Origin: Larix kaempferi
Taxonomy: Eukaryota > Streptophyta > Pinopsida > Pinales > Pinaceae
DNA length: 64,000 bases
Assembly (NCBI GenBank): GCA_027924585.1
Contig: BSBM01000386.1
Coordinates: 1,722,001-1,786,000, forward strand
Direction: 5' to 3'
Shown here: positions 45,151 to 55,189 of the stretch, piece after piece
How the letters are laid out: the number at the start of each line of letters is the position of its first letter
How positions within the stretch are numbered: position 1 is the first letter of the stretch
Translations under genes and position numbers: made by a program
The notes under the pieces: model-generated
The model's database searches: none
Told to the model about the DNA's origin: nothing
Seen by the model: only the letters and a program-made list of their open reading frames with translations

Positions 45151-45545
45151 TTTACAATAGTAAATGAATTTGATGGATGGTATTAAAAAAAATCAACTTT
45201 GAATGGCCATATTCATGAAGCCTTTTACAAGAGTAAATGAATTTAATGGATGGTATTAGACAAGATCAACTTTGAATGGCCAATTTCTTGAAGTCCTCAA
45301 CGGACGTTGATAGGGTTTCCTAGGTTAACAAATGCACACTCGTTAGGTGCTATCCCGTAGGCTATATTTTCTAGTGTTTTGGCTCTTCCATTGTTATCCT
45401 CGGTTTCAAAAAATGCATAGTATTTCTCATAGCATCTTACTTGTTAGCTCCCATCGTGTAGGCTATATTTTCTAGTGTTTTTGCACTTCTAGTGTACTCG
45501 TTGGTTTCAAAAATTGCATAGTATTTCTCATAGCATCCCACCCAT
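45150..45545. repeat. 73-bp and 101-bp tandem duplications
   Basis: TAAATGAATTT(G/A)ATGGATGG recurs at 45161 and 45234; TAGGCTATATTTTCTAGTG recurs at 45358 and 45459 with a shared GCATAGTATTTCTCATAGCA tail. Confidence 0.75.
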
Positions 45546-45984
45546 TCAAAAAAACTACTAGCCATTTAAATAATCCACTTGTTTTAGTTTTGATGAAAGT
45601 CAGGTGGTATTTTTTCAATAAGATCTGAACCCAATTACATGTTATCAACAAATTCATTTCCGTGTTCTATAGGTTGTTGTTCTTTCTCAAGCTCAAAAAT
45701 GGAAACTCAACACCCATTTATATATGTTTAAGTCAATTACCATTGAATTAGAATGATTTACCATTAACAAGTGGGGCTTTGTCTTATTTTTTAGGGTTTC
45801 ATAACCAAAATAAGAAAAAAATTGGTATAGTAGGAAACAACTAGGAATGGTAATGAAAGACCAACCGTGTTCTAGATTTTCCTTCATGGATAATTTTTGA
45901 AGTTACTACTTCCCATGTTGCCAACAATGGCTAGAACTAGAACAAGTATATGTAGTGGGGTTGTTTCAAGCAAAATAGGTTTGA

Positions 45985-46200
45985 TGTGAATGCATGGAGC
46001 TAGGCCTCCTTTCACTCAATCTCAATGGAAAGGGTTGGAACACTGGGCACTGATCTTCAATTATATGAAAGTTGGAATCCATGTTCCTCTTGATATCCTT
46101 ATCGCCACTAGGAAGAAATTGGAGGCTATCAATGATGGACAGTTTCGTGATCCACATCATATTCATCCCAATAGTAAGATTTTGGTTGTACCGGTTATGT
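45985..46200 (+). pseudogene. Growth-regulating factor (QLQ domain) fragment
   Basis: From 45990 the frame reads RPPFTQSQWKGLEHWALIFN, then VGIHVPLDILIATRKKLEAI, matching the QLQ domain of plant GRF transcription factors (pattern PFT..QW.ELEHQALI.KY..G..VP..LL.PIRK). The second Gln of the QLQ signature is Trp here. The following FRDPHHIHPNSKILVVP segment may also be GRF-derived. The zinc-binding WRC domain is absent and the frame runs into HSP70-like sequence, so this is a dead fragment. GRFs act in the nucleus with GIF coactivators to promote organ growth. Confidence 0.6.
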
Positions 46201-46234
46201 TTCAAAACCCCATTTTAACAATGTTTTGGCATAT

Positions 46235-46915
46235 CTAAAATATGATGTGAAGAATGCTGACATCACAATGGCTCCTTACTTGAGAGATTCTCAAATGAAT
46301 TCTACCAAAGATGCTATTGTCATTGTGGGCCTTAAGGTTAGGTGAATTATAAATGAACCCACAACTGTAGCTATAGCTTATGGGTTGAACAAAAAGTGCA
46401 ATGAAAAATCAAAATCCTGATCTTTGACCTCTCTGTTATGACTGTTGAGAGTGGTAAATTTGAGGTGAATGATATTGGAGGGGATATACCTCAAGGTACT
46501 GTGTTCAACACTTAAAACACAGTTATAAAAATAAAATAGAGTGGAATTGACCATAAGTGCGAAATCCCTTTGCAGACTCTGGTCAAAATGCGAGAGGGAG
46601 AAAAAAAAGTCTATCTTGTGCTGTAAAAACTGTGATTGGCATCGACTCTCTCTATGAACAAGATGATTTTCTTATAAATATTATCAAATCCAAGTTCGAA
46701 TCTCTCAGTGCTAATTGGCTTGAAAATTGCATACAAATTGTGAAACAATGTGTGGAAGACATCAAGATAAGTAAAGAGCATATCGATGGAGTTGTATTGG
46801 TAGGAGGTTCCAAAGGTGTATGTAAATCCTCCAAGAATTCTTTGATTTAAATCAAATCTACAAAAGTATAAATTTGGATGAAGCCGTTGCATATCATGCA
46901 GTGATAGTTTTCAGA
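46235..46915 (+). pseudogene. HSP70 pseudogene
   Basis: Shifted and stop-broken translation follows the HSP70 ATPase domain: VKNADITMAPYLRDSQ (usually AVITVPAYFNDSQ), IINEPTTVAIAYGLN (46345-46390), an ILIFDL-like stretch, GKFEVNDIGGD, CAVKTVIGIDSLYE (about 46618-46660), an ESLSANWLENCIQIVKQCVE helix and VVLVGGS (about 46790), then LQEFFD and SINLDEAVAYHAV (about 46830-46905). The N-terminus, the middle of the ATPase domain and the whole peptide-binding domain are missing. No A tail is visible, so retroposition is not proven. Confidence 0.85.
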
Positions 46916-46919
46916 TATA

Positions 46920-47380
46920 TTGTTCGTTTCAATTTTGATTTGTTTAAATGTTTGTTAGTTTTTGCATGAAGCAGAGAGGTCAAATATAGGTATTAGGTGC
47001 ATAATAATAACTGTTGATCTATGATGTTTCTCATGAACATTTGGATTCTTGAATCGTTTCTTTGTTTGGTAGGATTTGCATGGAAGACTCAATAAAATGA
47101 GAATTATTTTACACATATGCTTGTGCATTGTAATGTTGTTACAATTTTGTTGTTTTTGTTATTTAATTAAATTAGTTGTTTAATTATTTGAGAATATTAT
47201 TATATTGTGAAATTATGCAAATTTTGCATCAACGAATCGATGCTTATTCCTGTTACTATTGATTCCTTTTGATATCTCACCTCTGTTAGTGTGTATTAAG
47301 GAAATATATATTCGAGCTACTTTGTTTGATCTGGTGACTCAATTAGATTGTGGTAGCTTCTAGTTGGATTTATCTCTAGT
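46920..47380. other. AT-rich DNA, nothing recognised
   Basis: No frame or repeat of note. Confidence 0.45.
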
Positions 47381-47383
47381 CAA

Positions 47384-47636
47384 ACATAGATGATTAGTCT
47401 CATTTATCATTTCCTTTTAGGGGTCAGGTCTATCTATGAAACATAGATATTAGTCTCATTAGCCATTTCCTTTCAGGGGTCAGGTCTATCTATGAAACAT
47501 AGATATTAGTCTCATTAGCCATTTCCTTTTAGGGGTCAGGTCTATCTATGAAACATAGATATTAGTTTCATTATCCATTTTCTTTCAGGGGTCAGGTCTG
47601 TCTATGAAACATAGATATTAGTCTCATTATCCATTG
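47384..47636. repeat. 56-bp tandem repeat, about 4.5 copies
   Basis: AGGGGTCAGGTCT occurs at 47419, 47475, 47531 and 47587, exactly 56 bp apart. Each unit has the near-palindrome TCTATCTATGAAACATAGAT. A stray partial unit is at about 48109-48130. Confidence 0.92.
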
Positions 47637-47644
47637 CACAATGT

Positions 47645-47948
47645 CCCACTCCTAACCCCACTCAACCTAAAAGGTTAACACCTAAACATATGGATGAAAG
47701 AATCTAAAAGGGACTATGTTTCAATTGTGACAACAAGTATAGTAAGGGGCATAAGTGTAATTATAATAAATTATTCTGCGTAGACTACGAAGAGGAAGAA
47801 TAACAATCATTGGAACCTTCTAAATATCTAGAAACAGAGGATACTACTACCACCATATCTTGTAATGCTTTGGCTAGAATTAGCACTCCCTATAATATAA
47901 AGGTGGAAGGATATATTACTAAAAAAATGTAATAGTATTTATTGAGAT
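47645..47948 (+). pseudogene. Ty3/Gypsy gag-protease fragment
   Basis: Translation gives LTPKHMDERI, KGLCFNCDNKYSKGHKC (zinc-knuckle-like, about 47711-47760), LFCVDYEEEE, then ISCNALARISTPYNIKVEGYI and, one frame over, VIVFIEI, the start of the protease, as in chromovirus-type Gypsy elements. It ends at the SINE-like insertion, before the catalytic Asp motif is complete. Confidence 0.65.
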
Positions 47949-48150
47949 CCCAAGGGGTTAGCTCAACTAGTTGTCGCCAATGTTGTTGGGCATTTGGCTA
48001 GTTTTGTGCCAATAGGTGCTCGATTTTAATTCCCTTATGTGAGGTGCACTAGTAGACGCGATGGGTTTACTAGGGATTCTTCCATGAATACGGGGAAGCA
48101 TCCCTTGGGTTTCAGGGGTCAAGTCTATTTATATTCCATATCAAGTTGTG
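47949..48150 (+). mobile_element. tRNA-derived SINE-like element
   Basis: A box in GGGGTTAGCTCAACTAG (about 47954-47970), closely like the SINE at 18906, and a degenerate B box GTGCTCGATTTTAATTCCC (about 48018-48036). The 3' half differs from the 18.9-kb SINE; 3' end and duplication are unclear. It interrupts Gypsy protease sequence. Confidence 0.5.
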
Positions 48151-49800
48151 TTCTTGTATAAAGTGACATAAACTTAATAGAGTTTATGGAATATTTTACA
48201 TAAATGTAATATAATATATACAATTTTTATTTAGTTTTCATTTTTTATTAAAGTGAAATATATGTTTTTATGGCAAATATTTTAGAAATCTAGATTTTTA
48301 TCAACATTTTGTTGAAAAAAATGCATTTATTTCCTCATTAATTAATTTAAGAGGCATAAATTTATTTAGGTTCAATGAACTTTTTAATCTCATATCCTAC
48401 AAAGATGAATGGTTCAAGTTTCTACAATTAGTTTTTGGTGAACATTATTGTGCATCAACAAGATGCATTAGATTTTATAGAGAATTTGTGAAAAAGGTAA
48501 TAGTATTGTGTTTTATCCACTTTTTAAAAAAATAAATAAATAATGTGCATTAAATTCCACACAAAACCATGTGAATCAAACAAGATGCAATAGATGTCAC
48601 ATAACCATGTGAATCAAAGAAGATACATTATATATTACTAAGAATCATATTTTTTCTTCAATATCAACTTATGAGTTTTTTAATCTCATTTCATTATTCA
48701 ATAGTTGGATGTATCTTTTCTTTTTCAATTTTGATTCAATAGATTTTGTATTATATAAATAGTTTTCAAATTTCACAACAACTTATTAGCAATAGTGCAT
48801 AATCCCTTTAAGACTAGCGTATCTATTTATAATGTCTCAATATATCAAGGTGCACAAACATTACCATTTTGTGATTATTATTTTATTATAATGATTCACT
48901 TTATTTATTTTGTTAGTTTTTAAATTTTATTAAATCAACATAGATTCATCTTAACTATGGCTCTATCAAGCGCCGATAAAGACCAAACACTTTGAGGTGC
49001 AAATTATACTAGTGCTTGAAAATACACATACCTAATCTCTACTATCATTGGAATATCCATTCCTTTTTAGTATTATTTTTCTGTCTTTTATTATTTCTTA
49101 TGCAATTCATCTCCAACTTTAGTGAGGCTGATAACTCTGACCAACCATGTTGCAAGCTCAATGTGTTTTGAGGATTGTCTAGGTTGTGTAACTTGTATGA
49201 AACAATTTTTTTCATAAGTTTTGAATTCTTAAGCTACTATATTTGATAGGGATGATACATGTAAAATCTCTCGTTCTTGTATTCATAAGTCCAATGGCAC
49301 ATTTGAAAACATTTATGGATTTGTTGAGTAGCACTCCCAAATGAAGCTGACTGTCATTACCAAATGAATATGTGGGTTTGAAATCCTTCTTAACCTCCAA
49401 TATAACCTTTTGGCACTTTCCCATCTGTCCTTTCTATCGTTATTTATGATGAGTATGTGGTATTGTCCATAAAATTTATCAGCTGAGCTAAAATTAAAGC
49501 TTCGAACTGTTCTTTGGCTTTATAAAGGAGTTGCAGAATATAAAATTGTACCCTATGAACGATGTCAACTTGTTTAGGTCAATTTTTTTTCCATTTTAGA
49601 TGTTTGAAAGCTACTATGGATATAAAGGGACCAAATCCATAGATTTTTTGTACATCTCTTAACTTTGAATCTACTATGGTGTTGCTGCTGCAACCTGATC
49701 CCCAATTTTTTTTAAATTGTAGGGCCCCTCCTATTTTGATTTACTTAGAGTTTTGTTCACCTTTGATAAGATCACTTTTGTCACTTAGAATTTTCTTGAA
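48150..49800. other. AT-rich DNA with one hairpin-family remnant
   Basis: At 48958-49010 the sequence GGCTCTATCAAGCGCCGA, then TTTGAGGTGCAAAT, matches one arm of the hairpin at 33980-34128. Otherwise no supported feature. Confidence 0.5.
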
Positions 49801-49829
49801 AAAACAAGTGAAAAGGGCAAGTCTCTGAA

Positions 49830-51003
49830 TCAGAGCAACTTTAGATTGTCAGCCGAAACGGTCGGAGCAACTCCGCAAGTCACGCCGAAACGGTCGGAGC
49901 AACTCCGCAAGTCATGCTGAAACAGTCGGAGCAATTTTGGTAAGGTTTGTGTTTAAGAGAAACTTGATGTTCTCTGGCGAAACGGTTGGAATGCTAGAGG
50001 ATTTACGCCAAAACAATTAAAGTTTTTGTTGTGGTTTGTGTTTCGGAGCAGGATCTTAAGTCACGCCGATACAGTCGGAAGGTAAAGGAAAATAGGCCAA
50101 ATCGGCGGAGTTGTCTGTTTTACTCCGAAATGGATCGGTGACAAGTGGAATTGATGCCAAAGCGTGTCGCTCTCAAAATCAAAAGTTCTCCGAAAATGGA
50201 ATTGGAGCAAGATGAAAGAGGGCTCCAAAATGAAATTGACGCAACATTATGATGTTCATGTGAATAGATGTCGGAGACAAATGTTAAGTCACGCCAAAAC
50301 GCATCGACGACAAATGTCATATTACGCTGAAACACATCGGTGCCGAGAGAGAATTGCCTTGACACGCTTGCGACATAAAATGAAAAGTTCTCCGAAAAGG
50401 GCGATTTGACCCGTTAAGCATGTGCACCTTGTGCATCTATTACTAGGGTTACATTATGTTATATAAAGGGTAAATTTTTTTCATTGTGACATTTGTAATG
50501 CCGTTTGCATTTTGGATCTATCACCGGATACTAGAAAAGCACCCAACGTCGTTGAGCCTCACTTTTGGACCAGTCTTCAACCACCAGGTAGGTTTTTCTC
50601 TTACCATCGATTCTATGTTTAAAACGACGTTTTTCACCATTGGTAAAAAGGAAACCGCAACCTATCATTGGCACCCTACTCATATTTAAAATGTGATTTT
50701 GCTGTCAGGGTATGAATGCACATTAGTTTTTTATTAGCATGAAAACCCTTAAGACAACCATTGTTTTTCTTTCCATTTGGGAATAGGTTAAAGTTTGTCG
50801 ATAGATTCTAGTGGAATTATAAGTGGGGGGGGGTGTCGGCCAAAACATGTAAGGGTATTCCTGTTCGACGATCGCCTCGGGCCATACTTGATTTCAGATT
50901 TTCTGCTTCCGGGTTGGGCGAATTTGAAATGGATTTAACCACTAAGAGAACTTCTCCACTAGGGCTTTCCAATTGTAATTACTTTCCTAGTTTCTAACAC
51001 ACA
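49830..51003 (+). mobile_element. Putative 5' LTR of a Gypsy-type element
   Basis: GC-rich repeats, a TATA-like site (TTATATAAAGGG at about 50459-50470) and a leader-like stretch end at CTAACACACA, directly before TGGCGCC. The 5' edge is not determined and no matching 3' LTR was found, so this rests on order of signals. Confidence 0.35.
49851..49940. repeat. 32-bp GC-rich tandem repeats
   Basis: GC(C/T)GAAAC(G/A)GTCGGAGCAA starts at 49851, 49883 and 49915. Degenerate relatives (CGCCGATACAGTCGG and similar) are scattered to about 50390. Confidence 0.85.
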
Positions 51004-51021
51004 TGGCGCCAGTTCTTTTCG
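51004..51021 (+). other. Candidate primer-binding site
   Basis: TGGCGCCAGTTC resembles the TGGCGCC start used by plant Gypsy elements primed by tRNA-Asp-like species. Only the first seven bases are a strong match. Confidence 0.35.
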
Positions 51022-51539
51022 CTTCCCGCCGTCTCATGATACCGCACCACTGATGAGACAAGATCATTTCGGTTCATTGCCACGACCTTTTAGGTGGACA
51101 TTAATAAAAAAGGATAGTTCCAAGGATCCAAAACTTATAGTTGCTGTAGGACCAATTAACAGTAATTCATATGCTTACAAAAGTAATATCAATAATGGTA
51201 TAAGTGTCCAAGCCCTTGCCATTTAGGTATTAAGGCTATAGTCAACCCATAAGTTCCTGGCTTCCTGAGGTGTAGAACAATAAGAAGTGTATCAAGAGGA
51301 GTTTAAATTCAAGATCAACACCCAAGAATAGAACTTTTAAGAAGCACATAACAACCCATTGCTCTATTTTGTTCGGGAAATCCTAAAGGGTATTGAATGA
51401 GATTTTGTGCTTTGAGATTTCCAAGTCATTTAAAGGAGTGAAGCATCCGATTTTGTTGAAGAGAAAATCTAGATTCTATACTTGTTTGATTATTATTTGT
51501 TTTCTCTAAAACAATGGGTCTGCGATAAAACATTGGTTA

Positions 51540-54470
51540 AAAATTTTTGAACAAAAATATGATTGGGATGATGAGACTGTGTATGTTTTGAAAGAATTTT
51601 GAAGACATTTCGGTGAGTTTTCTGATGGGGAATTAGAAGATCTAGATAACTCCACATAAAATCCAGTTAGACATTGGTTTTTTCACACAAGTGTATATTT
51701 TCCCTTTACCAAGTGATAATGCTGTGATAAAACATAGCCAACATCAAACACACCTGACAGCATGGAAGTAATGAATCTTCTAAACTTTGTTTTCTTGTAA
51801 TTAATATGGATAAGGGATATATTTACATGTTGCTTAATTCTATTTCTTTAGCATTGAAATTTGCTTACACATTAACTTGATGTTTCCTTAGGACTCATAA
51901 ATGCAAAAGAGGGTTGCCAAGCGAAAGCTCAGGATAGATGAATTGGAATACAACATTGAAGTTGTTGTAGATACCCCAATGGAGACAATATTAGAAGACA
52001 CTAAAGAAACATTGGGAATCATCCCAAAATACAAGTGGGGTGAGATATATCATCTCTTTAGAGATCAGAATGTACCAGATGCATCCATTGAGGAGATGAT
52101 GGTGTATCAAAATATCAAGAGATTTGGTCTCCATAAAGCTACCACATGAACAGAATTATTCCCATGCTCCGAAGTCATCGGGTGGATTCTACCTCATGTA
52201 GACGTCGACACAAGGATCATAGCCAGGGAAGGTGGAGAAGGATTTGCTTCTTTCCAACCCGGTCACATCGCTGCGGCATATAATTTACCATCTCCCAAAG
52301 TCATGATGACAGATGACTGGATAAGAGGATTAAATATAGATCACTTTGAATACACCAAGAAAATGTTGATCCCAGGGAAGCAACTAAGGAAGAGAGCAAG
52401 TGGAGAACATGACAACCAGAATCTGAAGACACCATTCAGAATCCTAGCCTTGATGTTGAGCAGAATATTCAGTAGGGAAAATGGAAATATATACAAACTC
52501 AGCTGGGTACCACTTATGTATCACATAGCCTCCCATGGAACCATTTTCAATTGGAAAGATATTACATCAGAAAACATGGCATCAACAATAGCTGCAGCCC
52601 AAGGAGGGATGACCCACAAGAAAGCATAATTTTTCATGTCCTCATATCTTATTGATTGCAACCTGGCCAGAGATCCATTTCCTAAGTTGGGGTGTTTGTG
52701 GAACCAAATCGAGTCCCCCCTTTATGTGGCTTATTAGACCACATGGTCCCACAAGTACGCAAGCTACTCCAAGCTCATCTGTGAAGAGGTAATCATCCCT
52801 TTGTATTCGAAAATTTTCAATGAAGAACCAAATTGCTTGTCAGATAATGCTATGGTGGTTATCAATGAATACAGAGACTACTATTTTTCTCTGGAGGGCA
52901 CTTATATCAGGATGTATGGAGGCACAAAGTCCCCATCTCTAATGCCGAGGTATGTGACTGATTATGTAGTGCACAAAGAGATGGTAAGGCAGGTTTTCAT
53001 TAACGATGTAGGTAATTTTTTGAATGATCATAAGAAGGCCTCTTACCCACCATTGCAATTTTTTATTGGGGCATACAATTTCCGTAAGGTTAAAGGAGCA
53101 TAAGCTTTCATAAAATACTTAGAGGCTTTTCATTTTGGGGAAATAATTTTCGTAAGGAATGACAATTTGCAAAAGGTCGCCCAACATTGTGCGTCATGAA
53201 AAAATAATTTTGAATACTCAGACCATTTCCTTAAGGATGAGGAGGTGTATCGAAGAGCAAGCAATATGACTGAGTTAAATAAACGTTTTGTTCGGAAAAG
53301 TGGCACAAGCCATAGTCATGCTGTTGATACTGCTAAGGAGGTCGAATTACAGAAGCAAAGAGAAGAAGCCAAAAGACTACAAGCAACGGAAGCAGAAAGA
53401 AAGCAAAGAGGCTACATGTGAAGGAAGCAGAAAACAAAGGACAAAAGAAGAAAAGAAAAGAAAAGAAGAAGAGGCAAGAAAAGAGAAAGAAGAGCAAGAA
53501 GCAACATAAAAAGCCACATAATTGGAAAGGCAAAGAGAATAAGAATACATGCTCAAGAAAGATGTCGAAAAGGAAGAATCCCAAGTTGGAGGTCCAAATA
53601 TCCAGGACATGGATATAGACCCACCATGAGTGTCAGGAATCACACTTACAGGGGGACACCTCCCATTTGTAGAACTCAGATTCACTCCTTTCACCCCACC
53701 AAAGCAACACTCGGTGGCAAAGCTGGATATGATAGTCTTCGACTAAAAAAGGAAGACAATAACCAGAATATCAGAGAAAATATTGAAGATGGGAGCATAG
53801 CCTGATGTGGTGACCATTCAAGAGAATACCATTATGGAGGGCATCCATAAAGATCCCAAGTTCACAGCATTAGTAAACGTAGCAGCCACTCAAGAAAGTG
53901 TGAACAATGTTGATAGGCTAATGAATGACTTGGAGCGCAACAAGGAGAAGATGCTAAAGCTGAAAGACAACCTGGTAAAATCCAGAGGTGAAGGAATAGA
54001 GTTTAAAAGAAATCATGATGCTCTAATAAGTGAGAAAGAAAAATTAATGTCTGATTATTAGAATCTCGAAAATGAGAAAGATGCTTTGAATGTATAGCTT
54101 GTGATTATGGAGGGAGAAATAAGTGATTTTTACGCCCACATAAATGAATTGGAGGGAAAGGAAATAACATCAAATCAACAAGTTGAAATCATGTGTTGGC
54201 AGGCAATTTGGTAGAGTGCTATTGCAACATCTCCGATGCTGCGACAAGGAAGAACATGGTGCGAATGGCGATGAGTGGAAGATTATTTTATGCATTTTGG
54301 GTCAATTGTACCACGGATTGCGGGTTTTGGGTCATTTGGACCACATATCATGTACTGTTGAGTCAGTTATACCGCAGAATGCGGGTTTTTGGTCGTTTTT
54401 GGATAAGTCAGTTAGATATTGAGTCATTTGTCCATAGTGTCAGTTAACGGGTTGTTAGAAAGTGGACAAG
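51540..54470 (+). pseudogene. Retroelement accessory ORF with coiled-coil C-terminus
   Basis: Frames at 51901-52149, 52303-52629, 52801-53103 and beyond join across stops into one long protein. The N-terminal part has KTPFRILALMLSRIFSRENG, LSWVPLMYHIASHGTIFNW and FFMSSYLIDC; the middle EGTYIRMYGGTKSPSLMPRY and YPPLQFFIGAYNF; the C-terminal third is a strongly charged coiled coil (53280-54140; for example VNNVDRLMNDLERNKEKML). Its general layout resembles the ORF at 62383-64000. I know such ORFs only as uncharacterised proteins in gymnosperm retroelement-rich DNA. An upstream exon-like stretch (IFEQKYDWDDETVYV) is at about 51550-51600. Confidence 0.5.
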
Positions 54471-54485
54471 AATTGTAAGGCGGAA

Positions 54486-54496
54486 GACTATATATA
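54486..54496 (+). promoter_or_regulatory. TATA-like box before Gypsy gag
   Basis: GACTATATATAG, about 550 bp upstream of the PBS-like site at 55041. Could belong to a decayed LTR. No LTR boundary found. Confidence 0.3.
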
Positions 54497-55040
54497 GATA
54501 AGAATTGTAACTGATGATGAGCGTGATGATTATGAGAATGAGAATCAAGATTGGATGCTGGAAATATTGTGCGAAGCTCTGATATTGGTTGTATGTTTTC
54601 AGGTATATTTTGCTGTTAAGAGTCATTGTGGAGATCTAGTTTTTGTAGAGACATTGTATCTGGGTCGACAATGATAATATGATGAAGCTATTTTGGTACA
54701 ATCTTTGTGTTTAATCTGTTCAGTTATGGTAATGAGATGTTGCACTATACAAATAATGTCATGCTTCTTTGATGCAATACTTGTTGTCTTGGTTGAATGT
54801 CGCTTTAGTACTATGTTGAATGCTTAAAGATCTCTGTTCTAGTGTTGCAATAAGTTTAAGTATCATAGCCGCAACCATCCTCCTTCATTCGGCGGAAACA
54901 TGGTTCGGTTTTCTCTTCTTGGACGCCTCAGGTGAGACCTCATATGCTCTGCAGGTGTTGCTGGGCGGGATAAACCCTGTTCGGGCCGGTGCTCAGGAAG
55001 ACTGCGGTATGTGTCGACAGTGAGTGGGACCCCTATCGAC

Positions 55041-55078
55041 TGGCGTCGCGCTAACAAATTGTTTCGTTGCCGGGACCT
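55041..55078 (+). other. Weak PBS-like site
   Basis: TGGCGTCGCGC followed 20 bp later by CGTTGCCGGGACC; the canonical plant Gypsy PBS joins TGGCGCC to GTTGCCGGGGA. The two halves are separated here, as if by a small insertion. Confidence 0.3.
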
Positions 55079-55189
55079 TGTACAGAGTGAAAGGAGGACA
55101 TGTTGTGGCACCCGATGAAACTAGAGATCCAATAATGGTTTGATCAGAAGTTGTAGGAATTCGTTGAAGAGGAAAGTAGGAACACTCGA

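Noticed and set aside
47384-47636. Regular 56-bp repeats as a CRISPR array
   Set aside because: There are no unique spacers between the repeats and the DNA is plant nuclear.
53333-53694. Phe/Leu/Cys-rich minus-strand frames
   Set aside because: Complement of the Lys/Glu/Arg-rich coiled-coil region of the accessory ORF.
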